Of a DNA stretch of 64,000 nt, positions 35,233 through 46,350 are shown one piece after another. The stretch is from the NCBI RefSeq assembly GCF_000143415.4, contig NW_003314311.1, positions 834,314 to 898,313 of the forward strand, read 5' to 3'. The notes under the pieces were generated by a model. It saw only the letters and a program-made list of their open reading frames with translations. It had not been told where the DNA came from and ran no database searches. Position numbers and translations under genes: made by a program. Position 1 is the first letter of the stretch. Each line of letters opens with the position of its first letter. The DNA is from Selaginella moellendorffii (lineage: Eukaryota > Streptophyta > Lycopodiopsida > Selaginellales > Selaginellaceae).

Positions 35233-35239
35233 CGTGTCC

Positions 35240-35667
35240 TGCGAATGCTGCTGGAAATGCTGCTGCTGCTGCTGCTGCTGCTGCGGGGAGTGATGATGCT
35301 GCTCGTGGTGCTCGTGGTGGTGGTGGTGATGATGCGAAGAATCGCGCTCCCTCTCCTCGCGGCGCCGCCTCCGCCGAAAATGTTGCTCCTGCTGGAACTG
35401 CTGCTGCTGCTGCTGCTGGTGCCGATCGCCGTCCCGCCGTGGCAGATCTTGCTGCTGGTAGAGATTAGGGGGCGGCGGCGGCGGATTATGATGGAAAGAG
35501 GGGAGATTTTGGTGGAATCTGAGCTGCTCCGGCTGATCAGCATCACTCCAGGGCTCCTGTGCCTCCTCCTCCTCGTGTCCCTCTTCCTCCTCCTCCTCCT
35601 CCTCCTCCAGCTGATCTTGATCCTCCTCCGCCGCCACCGCCACAGCGATCTCCGCCTCCTCCGCCAC
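35240..35667 (-). other. ATG-less open frame upstream of and in frame with the KH protein
   Basis: In frame with the KH protein and upstream of its first ATG there is an open stretch of about 145 codons. It encodes acidic (E-runs), proline (PPPPPP), glutamine (Q7, Q8) and histidine (H7) tracts plus RRRRRREERERD. It begins after a TAG near 35710 and holds only a GTG at 35667 as possible non-AUG start. It is either a GC-rich, CAG-rich 5' UTR or a non-AUG-initiated N-terminal extension, or it is joined to an unseen upstream exon. Confidence 0.5.
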
Positions 35668-35916
35668 CGCTCTCGTCGCACGGATCCTCCTCCCGCATTC
35701 GCTGCCCTGCTAGCCCTAATCCCAAGCCCTAAAACCGCACAGCACTTAATGTGATGATTTAAACCCTTAATAATTCCAGGTGGACAAATAAAAAAGATCC
35801 CCATTTCGAAATACGAAAAGCCCGGAAAAATAGAAATAATTCGTCGAATATATCCTTTCGGAATCATGCAAAAAAAAAAAATTAAAGAAAAAGTCAGTTT
35901 GACTGCCACACCCACA

Positions 35917-35944
35917 TCGCGGCCGTCCGACTGGACGGCCGCGA
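35917..35944. promoter_or_regulatory. perfect 12-bp inverted repeat, 4-nt loop, in divergent promoter
   Basis: TCGCGGCCGTCC, loop GACT, GGACGGCCGCGA. The arms are perfectly complementary and far richer in GC than the surroundings. It lies in the intergenic region between the KH gene (minus) and the plastid AlgH/DUF179 gene (plus). It could be a protein-binding palindrome or a hairpin in a 5' UTR. Confidence 0.7.
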
Positions 35945-36209
35945 TCGCCCCTTGTCCGGGTCAACAATAAAGCAGGGAGCATCCATATCTCCTCATCGTG
36001 CCAATTTAATAAAGGAAGGAAAAGGAAGGAAAAGGAAGGCATATCACCACTCACTCACATTCTCTCCCCGTTGTTGCGTTACACGGTTAAGTGTTTGCTT
36101 TACTTTTCTTTCTTCTCCCAAGTTCCGCGATGACACGCTTCACGGCACTTAAATGTTCTTGTCATCGCCCAAAACTGCCAAAGCGATCAACAGTGAGACG
36201 AGCAAACCT

Positions 36210-36220
36210 GGATTATAAAT
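36210..36220 (+). promoter_or_regulatory. TATA box of the AlgH/DUF179 gene
   Basis: GGATTATAAATCCC lies about 100 bases before the ATG at 36318, followed by a CT-rich leader typical of plant 5' UTRs. Confidence 0.5.
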
Positions 36221-36317
36221 CCCACCCAGACCTCCTCCTCCTCCTCCGTTCTAGTTCTCCTTTTTCGCAGCGCTCTTCTTTTTTTCTCTCTTATCTGGTT
36301 CTTCCAGCCGCGAGGCG

Positions 36318-37257
36318 ATGGCGAGCAGCAGCAGCAGCAGCAGCAGCGCGAGCTTCTCGTCCCTGATGCAGCCACAAGTCAGTCGCAGCAGCGGCAGCAA
36401 AAGGAAGAACTTGCGAACGAGATCGGGAAGAACAGGTACTTACCACAAACACGATCTCTCTTGTGCCGAAGTAGCTGAAAAATTTAAGCTTTTGTCCACT
36501 CCCAGTCCGGATAAGCTGCGAGAAGTCCTCGGAAGAAATGCGAGATGTCAAAACTCTCGTCCCACCAAGTGGCGGCAGCTTTAGAAAGCAGCTCACCTCC
36601 ATGCCGTGCTCGTCGGGATTCCGCGACTGGAGGAGCTTCCGAGCGGCGCTGCTGATGAACGAGGCGGGGCAGCAGCAGCAGCAGCAGCCTCATCAAGCTT
36701 GGGCTCACCAGATCTCGTGCCTGGAGCCGGGCTCCGTGCTCGTCGCCACCAGCGCCGTGCAAAGGCACTCTTTGTTCCAAAACTCGGTGGTTCTCATCAT
36801 CCAGTCCAGCGAGAGCTCTTGCAAGGGCCTCATTCTCAACAAGCTCATGCCTTTCCCTGTGGACGACGTCCCGTTGATGGAGCCCGACGCGATTCGCTTG
36901 GCCGAGCTTACGTGTCCCGCGTTTGTGGCCGGGCCGCACTTCCCGTTTTCCTACAAGCCACAAGTCCACTTGTTAACGTCCAGCAATCACTTGCGAGGCT
37001 ACAGAACGCTCACAGATGGACTTTACCTCGGCCAAAGTCACACGCTGAGATCGACCGTGAGCAGCGTCCAGCGCGGCCTTGTGGATCCGGAGGACGTCCG
37101 GATCCTCGTCAACGAGGTGGAGTGGGAGCGGCAGCAGCTGGAGGTGGAGATCCGGGCCTCCAACTGGTGGAAGATCTTGTCTTGCAGCAGCGACACGCTG
37201 CTTCAAGTTCCAGCGTCTCAGCTGTGGAGAAGTTTGACTAGGCACCTCGAGCAATAG
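36318..37257 (+). CDS. plastid-targeted AlgH/UPF0301 (DUF179) protein
   Basis: Two exons, 36318-36435 and 36506-37257, with a 70-nt GT-AG intron, join in phase to 289 residues. Residues 1-40 (MASSSSSSSSASFSSLMQPQ and a basic tail) look like a chloroplast transit peptide: Ser-rich, few acids, basic. The AlgH/DUF179 fold covers about residues 110-275: LEPGSVLVATSAV, FQNSVVLIIQSSES, CKGLILNKLM, VAGPHFP, DGLYLGQS, then VEWERQQLEVEIRASNWWK. These match the UPF0301 pattern of an N-terminal PGxLLVA, GLxLNRP, GGP and the C-terminal W-x2-QL-x2-EI-x4-W. The biochemical role of the family is not established; bacterial AlgH is linked to regulation. A short Q-run lies at about residue 95. The stop is 262 bases from the convergent small gene. 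Confidence 0.85.
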
Positions 37258-37518
37258 CAGAGATTCGATCGTATCCCGTGTTGTACAAAGCTGGCCTGCA
37301 CAATGGAAGAGCACAGTGTCAGTCTCGCACAAAAAGTATAGCAACGCGATAAGGTACACGTTGCAGTGGAGGCATTGTAGCTTTAGCGAGGACCGAAAGA
37401 ACAGGCCAGGCACACAAAAGCAAGCAAGGAAAAAGCGCAGCCAGAGTGTTAGAAAACGAGCAACGAGTTTTATTTGTAGACTTCCAGCTTACACACTCAC
37501 GAAATACTTACGACACCG

Positions 37519-37864
37519 TCAATCCGCTTCTGGGACATCGAGCAGAGTCTCGGTGGCGTTTTCCTTTGCGAGAGTTTCCTGGCAGAGCGACAATTGGTTT
37601 CGCAAACTTCTTACGAGCTGAGTGAGTGTGTGGATTTGTTTCTCCTGTAGGAATATGATCTGTGAAGAAAGCGAAGTTTGTCCGGCTTTCTTTCTACCAG
37701 GAAAGTGTAAAGAATACCTGTTCGTTAACTTGGTGGCTGGATGCGTGTAGCGCTCTAGGGGGTGGTTCTGCCTCGGGCTCAATCTTTACTTGTTGGAGCC
37801 ACTCCGTTTGAGAGGAGAAAATCAAAAACAGGAGCACTAGAGCAAGCACCATAGGCCTGGACAT
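37519..37864 (-). CDS. small secreted or membrane-anchored coiled-coil protein, unrecognised
   Basis: Two exons, 37718-37864 and 37519-37659, with a 58-nt GT-AG intron, join in phase to 95 residues. Residues 1-20 form a signal peptide or anchor (MSRPMVLALVLLFLIFSSQT). The second exon begins with a heptad-like helix (IIFLQEKQIHTLTQLVRSLR then QLSLCQETL) that should form a coiled coil, and the end is acidic. A 5' UTR intron is likely (GTATGT donor near 38056, TGTAG acceptor near 37877), which adds support for a real transcript. I believe similar small proteins exist in other land plants but cannot name the family. Confidence 0.65.
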
Positions 37865-40229
37865 CCTTATCGTGCCTACATGAACAAAATAGGAAAGAAA
37901 TCGATCAACGAAAATGCGAGAAACCACAAACAAGCATCTCAACACAAACGAAAAAATTTGATAAAGGATCACAAGAAAAATCGGTCCCGATAGGGTTTGA
38001 AATGTGATCGCGACGAGTAGCGCCTAGACGATTGAATCAGTGGCAGGGAAAACATACCTCATGAAACTCAAGATCAAGGCGCCGCGATCTCGTCGTCTCC
38101 TCCAGCATCGCCGCAGAGTGAAGACCGCCTAGATGAAGTTCCAGGTTCGAACCTCAACACTATGTAAGATGATTATATTTAATGTTTTATATGATAATAT
38201 GATATTTATGACTTTAAATCTATAATATAATATTTTATGCAAAAGGTTTTAAAAAATAAATCAGTAATAATGATTTAAAATAGAAATAAAAGAATGAAGT
38301 TAAATATCTCATTTCAAATGATAAAACCACAAAACCTAAGAAATTATTAATAAATTAAATCAAAATATATATTGTTGTGAGGTCCAAGTGTATGGCTACA
38401 ATACAATATTAGCGTAGTGGGATTTTGGTAGCTATTAAATTGGTTTCAATTTGAATATATAAGCTAGGGTTTCCAAGTTAATTGATATGTATATTTCTGT
38501 ATTCCATTTCTATATTCCATGTACTCATATTGGTGGAGATGAAAGGCAACTTTGATTGTCTTTAAGGAGTATGTGGTGAAACACTAATAAAACTCTACAC
38601 CCTTATAATGTACATATATCAAAGAGATGGCAAATAACTATTTCAATTTGAATGCTGAAAGTTCATATATTTTGCAGTTATCTCTTTGAAGGTCCGAACA
38701 AGTCATTCCACTAAATCATTTAACTGTGGATGATAATCACTCGTGAAAGTGTGGTGTATCTTCAATTAAGATATTAAAACATAAAATACCTTAACCATAA
38801 ATGCGAGACTATTATTTGAAAGAATCTACTCCAGATAGAAATACTAGAGCACCACTTGATCCAATAAAAGTTATAAATGCCCTAACAAGAACACCGACTT
38901 CCACTTAGTGAGTCAAGTAGTCAAAAAAAATAATCACATACTTATTGCCAACAGTCGATTGTGGAAAAGGCCCTATTAAGTCAAACACCACTGACTTAAA
39001 TAGATAAGAAATTGCAATTGACTCCAATCGTCTTTCTATAATATAAGGGGGAGTATTAAGAGTTTGGCACCACATGCAGTTGATAATATCACATCATATC
39101 TTCCATTAATAGAAAGGCCTATGTAGCTTTTTAGTTACACAATAATATCCTATATGCCCACCTAAAATAAGAGAATCATGGTAGGTATGAAGAAAGTGTG
39201 GAATAAAGATTAAAGGCATCACTAACTATAAATGATCATTAAGATCCGTCCCCACAAAATAAAAAAGATTATCTTTAAAGTGATATTGAGAATGTAATTA
39301 TCAAAATGGTAAGTCATTAGTAAGTAATGTAGAATTTTTAAACCTATCACGAAACTTTTGAATCCATAGCTCAATATTTTGAGCCTCATGAACCTCATCA
39401 AGAGCAGGTATATCTTGCCTTGCACCTTATGGACACTGAACATCAAGTATAACAATTGATGATGGCATGGAATCCTTGTTTAAAAAATCCAAAGATATTG
39501 TAATAACAAACTCGTCATAAACATGAGAAGAGAGTGAGAAGGAAGAGAAGCTCAAGAAAGAGCATTAGCATCAGCCATAGAACTCCTCAGACGATAAATA
39601 ACATCAAAATCATATATCTAAAGCTTCAAAACCCACCAAACAGTACAACTAACCAAGTTCTTCTACTTCAATAATGAAGTAATTGCAGCATGATTACCTT
39701 TTAGTAATGTCCAAGAACCATATGAATATGCATGAAATTTCTCAAAATCCCAAACTATTGCTAAACACTCCTTCTTTGTCATGAAATAGTTCACGTCTAC
39801 TGGTTGTAATATACAGCTAATATATATAATGGGATGGCGCTAATTAGACACACTCAAGCTCTTTTGCATCAACACACCTCCAAGACTGATATTAGAAGGA
39901 TCCATGTGCAAACTGAAAAGTCAAGTATAGTTAGAATACACCAAAACTACAAGAGTCATCAATATCTCTTTAAGATTAGTAAACACTTGCTCACAATCCA
40001 TAGATTAAATGAAAAATGACATTAATAACTTCAACAACACTCATAATGATGCAATGCAATAAAAAAGATGATTAGCAAAATGACCAAAATATTGCACCTT
40101 GCCCAGGAAGGGCCACACATCATTTACATACTTTGGAATAGGAAATTTTAGAACAACCATAAGTTTGTTAGGATCAACTTGTAAGCCCTCACAAGAAATG
40201 CGGTACACAAAATAAGTCATGTCCTTAGA

Positions 40230-40247
40230 CCTAAACATGCACTTCGA
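40230..40247 (+). repeat. target-site duplication, left copy
   Basis: Exact 18-bp match to 41686-41703, flanking the 1.44-kb insert. Confidence 0.8.
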
Positions 40248-41685
40248 TGAAATTTGTATGTACTATTCCCCAATGCCCCTAAAACAACAGCGAGAGCGCA
40301 CTCTTAGAGAGACTAGCGAGACTACGAGCATGGATGCCCGGCGCTGCCCATGGGCCGTCCACCTCCTAGGTGACTCCACTGCGAAGGTTGAAGCCACCTG
40401 CTACGCTCCATGGCTAGCACAACTTGCCATAGAGCGCTCCTCCACCAACGTGCCTCCAGTGCCAGAACAACGTCCAAACGCGATAATACTCCAACTCGTA
40501 GCTCCATGCGAGGTGTGAACGTCCTCCAACTCAAGGCTGGAGTGTGCTACTTTGCCTCCCACACAAGACAAGTGCGCTAGCTCATCTTCGAATGAGTCCT
40601 AGCCCCTGCAATAGGAACTAGGAAAGGGCACGAACCTCCTCCTAAGGGAGTGAACTCCAGAGTAGGCATTGGAGGAGAGATGTATGGATCCCCCACGCGT
40701 GTACCGCCGCATCGACTCTGTTGGCCGCTGGTCCCAATTGTGGCAGCAGTCCCTACCACTGGGTCCAAAAATCCTCCCTTCTCGATCTTCCTCAAAGCGA
40801 GACACCGTGCGTGGTCATCCAAAGAGAATCCAGAAAGCTGGGAACTTTTTCAAGTCCCAGTTGCTCCAAGTCACCCCTAAAGCGACATCCAGCTCCACCA
40901 ATCCTTGACCGCTACCGCCATCGTCACGTAGATCGCATAGATCTTGGCAAAGAGCCCCATTTCTAGGGCTTTTGCAACTGTCCTTCCACTGTCGAGATGC
41001 CCAAAAACCCTAACCCTAGCTACTGCCCAAGAACCCTAATTCCAGAGCGCGAGCTAGGGTTGTCCAGATCTCCTGGATCCCAGATTTGAATGAAGCGCTG
41101 CTGCTGGGAGTGCTGCTCGCCACTCCCTAGATGCCAGCCGTGAAGTCGAAACGAGAATTTGAGCGAAAACCAAGCCGTGGGAGAGAAAAGAGGAAAAAAA
41201 GAGCCTGTCCTTTGCCATAGTCACTCCGGTGAAGTGAGTGGAGGACTGGTGAAGCTGGCGATGTCCCTTTTCCTCGCCTCTATCGCTCCCACAACTCGAT
41301 TTCCCCCAAGAACCGAAAGCCCCAAATCTTGAAAGCTTGCAAACCTTAGCCGATGCTGCAACTAGGGTGAGCGAGATCTCCAGATCCGTGGCAGATCTCG
41401 CTGCACCATTGTAGGAGGACATGATGCTCCACTCCTACAAGCCCCCCATCGAAGGAATCGAGAAAACTCCTACCCGTTTGGGAGAAATCGAGATTCAAGC
41501 GCCGAGATGCTTCTTTCGAGAGAAGAGAGGAAGAGGAGGAAGGAGGAGAGCCCTGCGTGCTGCTGCCACGGCACATGCGTTGCTGCTGCCGTCCTCTGCG
41601 CTCCCTCCCTCTCCTCCTCACACTCTCTCTCTAGTGCCTTCTAACTCACTCTCAAAACTTAGAACTTTAGGTCCCTTAGGTCCCT
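40248..41685. mobile_element. 1.44-kb GC-rich insertion with 18-bp target duplication
   Basis: The reverse-transcriptase frame of the surrounding gypsy element is continuous on either side of this insert (codons for SKCMFR are duplicated). The insert is bounded by an exact 18-bp direct repeat, cctaaacatgcacttcga, at 40230-40247 and 41686-41703, as expected for a target-site duplication. The insert is much richer in GC than the host element. It holds no long conserved protein, has no obvious terminal inverted repeats and no clear poly(A). An 18-bp duplication is longer than LTR elements (5 bp) or most DNA transposons make and fits a target-primed (LINE or SINE type) event. Confidence 0.75.
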
Positions 41686-41703
41686 CCTAAACATGCACTT
41701 CGA
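41686..41703 (+). repeat. target-site duplication, right copy
   Basis: Exact 18-bp match to 40230-40247. Its codons (minus strand) continue the host element's RT frame. Confidence 0.8.
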
Positions 41704-44687
41704 CCGCTTTAACTTTAAACCAATTTCCCATAACTGATTCAACACCTTTCAACCATCACGGACATGTTCCTCCTATGTCTCTTTCGAGTGAATCAAGTTA
41801 TCATCAATGAAATCAGCAGTCACTTCTGGCATATCGCAAAGAACCTTGTCCATCAAAAGTTGATGGAGTATTGTTCAAAACAAATGTTATCACCAAGAAC
41901 TCTGTCAAGACCCCCAATAAGATCAAGATTGGAAAATGTAAAAGGCAAAGAGAAAAGCTAATAGAGACAAAGAAGAGGCCTTAGACTGGCATTAATTCAG
42001 ATTGTGGAGAAATAGAACAAGGCTAACCTATATATACTATAGGTTGATGAAGCTCCACCACTCTTGGATCGAGGACAGCCTAAATATAGCTGAGGTTGAG
42101 GAGGCACCACATCATCATCAGAAATGTGGTTTGAGAATCAAGAATCATATGGGAAATTAGAGAGTCAGGAATAGGGAAGTGTCTCGAGAGTCAAGAATGT
42201 GGTCTATGGGTCAGGAATTCAGTGAGAGTCAGGAATGTGGTAAAAATTGGGGGATTCCTAACAAACTCATACAAACCAGATGATGTACGAAAAGTAGTCT
42301 TAAGAATATCTTTCTTGGCCATTGGCACTTGCCATTACCCAAAAGCAAGATCTAACTTTGTGAACCAATGACTTCTCCCCAAATAATCTAAGAGATCTGC
42401 AATGTGAAAAAAAGGGTACACATCCGAGATCATCACTTTGTTTAATGAATGATACTTGATGCAGAAACAAATGCTCCTATCAGGCTTCATCACAAGATAA
42501 GGTTCACATCCCCAAGGACTCCATAACTTTTGAATAACATTTTTTTTCAACATCTCTTTGACATTTGTGTATAAAATCTTGATTTCTTTTGATGGCCGAA
42601 AACGAATAGAAGCCTTGATTGGACGAGTATTCTCAATTGGAATAGGATGACGTGTTGCAATCTTGGCCCCAAACGACAAATCAAATTCAAAGAGATTAAT
42701 ATACTCCTTCATAAGCTAGTCAATCACTACAACATAAAGACCGTCGTAAGGATCGGAAAAGAGAATAGAGGAATAAAATGGAAATATAGAAGGAAGTAAT
42801 AAAGAGATAAAAGTGATGGAAGCAGAGCTAAAAGCAAAGGGACGGAAATGAATAAAAGTGAGAGGAATGGAAAAAATATAAGAAAGTATGAGACAAAGGG
42901 GAAAAGCCTCAAAGTCACACTTGGCATGATTGTGCCGCAACCAATCCATACCAATGATGAGGTCAAAAACTTGACTTAACACTACTAACAATGACTGCAA
43001 TTCAAGCTTGAGATTGCCCACACACATAATTAGGTCCACCTCATCCTGTGCACATACATGTGTATAGCCATTGCCATACAAAATGAAAACTGACTCTGCT
43101 GCATGATGTAAATGTAGAGAGCAATATGTGGCAACAAGCCAAACAATAGATTATAAACTCAAGCCTATATCAACTAACATAAAGAGAATAAAAAGAGACC
43201 TTTTATTTTAAAAACAAGTTTGGAAAGAAAACACTAAATGAATTAGTGTTAAGTGAACCTCTTGATGATGCTCTAGAAAGAAAGATGGAGAGGTCACTAA
43301 CTTATTCACACATGGACCCTCCTTTACTTGTACAACTTTTCATTTCCCAAAAGCATCTCAATGTCTAGACCTTTTATTGCAGTAGCACCAACAGGACATT
43401 GTTGATACCAAAATTTCCACCAAGGAAATAGAAGCCATTAATTCGGAAAATGTTGATAACACTGATAAATGTGACCAACTTCATTGCACACTTAGTAGTG
43501 GGCATCATGGCCACAACTACATCCTTGCCCTTGCCCTTGAACTTTGGTAGCAGCAACATCAACATCTATTGGAACAAAATCATCTCCCACAAGAAGTGGA
43601 GCTAAAGAACATATAGCAAAAAGTGGAAGAAGTGATATCTCATAATATTGTGCTAAGTGAAAAGTATTATCACTAGCTGGAGCAAGTGCATACACAAATC
43701 TTATAAGATCTTGATGAAATGCTAGCCATAACATTCCCAACTTGATCCGCTTTGACATATTTAGCTCCGCACGAAGCAAAAGGCTTAAAAAATGAATGCC
43801 AAATTTCATCATAGACTTAAATGGCTCTTAATGAAGATGATGCAATTGTTTGAAGGCATTATCACAATTATCAACATATCCAAATACGAGTTTAAAGATA
43901 TTTGAGAGAATGCTCTAATCCTTATGAGTGGCTGTGCTTAAACCATTGTACCATTGCAATGTTGTCCCTTAGAAATATGTGGGGAAATTCACGCAAACAC
44001 TAAGCATCATCCCAAGAATAATATATGGCAATCATTGTGAAGTGATTAAACCAATAGTCATCAAGAAATTGCACCAACTACTACTCTAGAGTCAAAGGAG
44101 GAGGAGGCTACTACTTTGCCATGAAGATGAATAAAAAAGAAAGAGCAAAAGAGAAAAAGTTGAGAAAAGTTATAAGAAAGGGAGATTTAGACAATACAAA
44201 AAATATATCTAAACCAAAATCTGTATAAACTCTTATATGGTCATAATCCAATACTATCATGATTGAATCATGATAGTATTTACCGCACTAAAATTTGACT
44301 TGAGTTTAGGGTTTCAGCTAAACCCTTAACCTAAAAATTAAGGGTTTACCTTAACTGGTTTACCTTCATGATTGCCACAAACTACCAATGCTAGGTTGTG
44401 GAATCAATATTTGACGAACATTCTTCTACTTGTCCAAATAGAATTTACCTAACACCTAGGTAATATATAAGTGAGACAACAATAACACTACAACTCCTAT
44501 TATCATCCACTTATGGCATATAAAGTGGATGACTTGTTATTAGTCTATTTTCCCAATCTTATGGTATATGGTTTATTTAAAAGGCTTTTTGCTCATTGGA
44601 AATGACTGTATTGAATGTTGTAGCAAGTTGAATTGCAAGTTTATGAAGTTTGGCATTGTAGTGTATATGGTTTTTACCTTTATCCTA

Positions 44688-45712
44688 TGGTGATATACCA
44701 TAGAATAACCACGAAGTAGAACCTAAACCCTTTATGTGCTATGTCACATGTCATGTGCCATATGCCACATGTCCAAATACAACAGAGTGGAACCCGAGTT
44801 TTAGGGCATTGAGCCACTGAATGAAGGAATGGAGCCAAACTCTTAAGTTTGTAATTAAAGAGCAAAGGAATTGGAGCATGGAGCAACTCTTGAGTGTTCA
44901 GCTTAAGAAATGAAGGGACAAGAGCATAAAGTGACTTCAAACAATCTTAGAACTTTCAACATCTGAATGCCAGGACTAGTATGCAAAATGGAGCCAAATG
45001 GAGTCTTTTACTATTTTAGTATACCGGTGGCCTAATACAAAGATATGGGTACTCCACCAGCTAGCATGTTGTGGAACTTGGGTTTAGACCCAAGTCAGAT
45101 GTAGAACAAGGATAGTATTAGGAGTTAGTCTTTAGAACAAGCTTGAAACTTACTAACTATAGAATGATGTTAGATTGCAAATTGGACATAGCATCAACAC
45201 CATTATGTTTAGAATAATCTTTACATTCCATAGATATGCCAAATTAGCAAATCTAAACACTTTCCATAAATAGCAACTATGACCGAACAGTGCTAATACA
45301 AAGGGTATGATAGCGAAGGTGTTTGGCAGACACAATAAGCTATCATTTGGTGATATTAAGGGACTAGTTTCAATATATAGGGGTTCTTGTCACTAGCTAG
45401 TGCAAGACATAACGAGATAGAGACTCCTTACACAATGATCTATTAAGGTTTAAATATAAAATGAAATTACTCATAAATAAAAGTGCACTTTTTCTTCCTA
45501 AGGCTAAATATGCTTAGTTAATAGCACGTAGGAATTCTATCCTTATACTCATCTAGTTTAAGTACACTCGAAATGCCCAGTTAACTCCACTAGCATGTGG
45601 TTGATAAAGGGTCTAGCAATACCAACCTCCTGCCATCATGGCAATAAGGAAAGAATATTTGAAAAAATTAGCCAATAAATAACTTTCAATACCCACAATC
45701 ACATTTGCAGCA
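44688..45712 (-). repeat. chromovirus-family LTR, copy 1 (with adjoining polypurine tract)
   Basis: About 1.0 kb similar to 49229-50260 and, more diverged, to the 3' LTR at 57780-58679. Read on the minus strand it begins TGCTGCAAATGTGA and is preceded by a polypurine tract (CCTAAAGGGGGGAAAG, 45713-45729), so it sits as a 3' LTR. Sequence to about 46040 matches the element's non-coding 3' internal region (58685-59010). Confidence 0.75.
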
Positions 45713-46350
45713 CTTTCCCCCCTTTAGGAAAGATCAATATCCTTGTTGATGCACACTCTAATCTAGAGCACTAGTAAGGAAACAACTCTAGAAAAAGTTC
45801 ATGGTGATCACACTATGTGAAAAATACACCAACTTAAATGAGTTAAGGTAACCTTTCTATTTAACCTAAATGCACTACTAATTTAGACACTTTTTGGTTG
45901 TCACCAATAAAGAAATGACTAACAGAGTTAGCCACCCTTGCTACACTATGTATCACCCAACTTACAAAAGTGTGATATGCCTCTACCTACAAGGATATAA
46001 AGAGAAAAGCCAAATGCCACAACCCTTATGAGCAAAGAAACCAAACTGTAAGCTTTTGAATTTGGACTTTTCGGGAGGTCACTTAGTCCAGTACTATTCA
46101 AACCCAAAGACGCTTAACCCTAAGTATCCCAAAACCCTTAACTGATTAAAAAAAAGGGTGCACTTTTATTCATGGGCTCTTTCCCTCTATATTTGAACCC
46201 CATGGATTGTCTCTCAAATCATTCTCTTTGGTTGCTTACAATCCACTACACTTCCCTACAAGTTCACGCCGTCATGAATGAAAGTTGAGAGCCGCAGCTC
46301 TCCCAAGAGCCTCACTCTCTTGACACCTTACCACTTGGGTCGAGCCCAGC
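45713..46350 (-). repeat. chromovirus 3' internal region plus dispersed-repeat segment
   Basis: 45713-46040 matches 58680-59010, the stretch between chromodomain and 3' LTR of the large element. 46070-46350 belongs to the dispersed family seen at 17330-17560 and, inverted, at 25670-26330. Confidence 0.6.

Larger units (their letters stand above)
38160..44100 (-). mobile_element. degenerate Ty3/gypsy retrotransposon
   Basis: Element domains run in gypsy order on the minus strand. Near 43450-43520 lies a zinc-knuckle trace (CNEVGHIYQC). Near 42900-42980 is a protease-like segment (FDLIIGMDWL). At 42340-42712 is the RT N-terminal part (VIQKLWSPWGCEPYLVMKPD, HWFTKLDL). More RT lies at 41700-41950 (HSKET, EEHVRDG, LKLKRSKCMF) and 40041-40238 (VYRISCEGLQVDPNKLMVVL, FLGKVQYF). 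RNase H is at 39590-40030 (HYFMTKKECLAIVWDFEKFH) and integrase at 38700-39180 (LGGHIGYYCVTKKL, IGPFPQSTVGNKYVIIFFDY). Many stops and frameshifts make it dead. An unrelated insertion interrupts the RT at 40248-41685. Confidence 0.85.

Noticed and set aside
35083-35754. 223-codon plus-strand frame of leucine runs
   Set aside because: Antisense shadow of the Q/H/E-rich repeats in front of the KH protein; no domain and implausible composition.
36606-37241. 211-codon frame overlapping the AlgH/DUF179 gene
   Set aside because: Alternative frame of the same GC-rich exon, without the conserved AlgH motifs.
40041-43081. Open frames as separate genes
   Set aside because: They are pieces of one dead Ty3/gypsy polyprotein, in the expected order.
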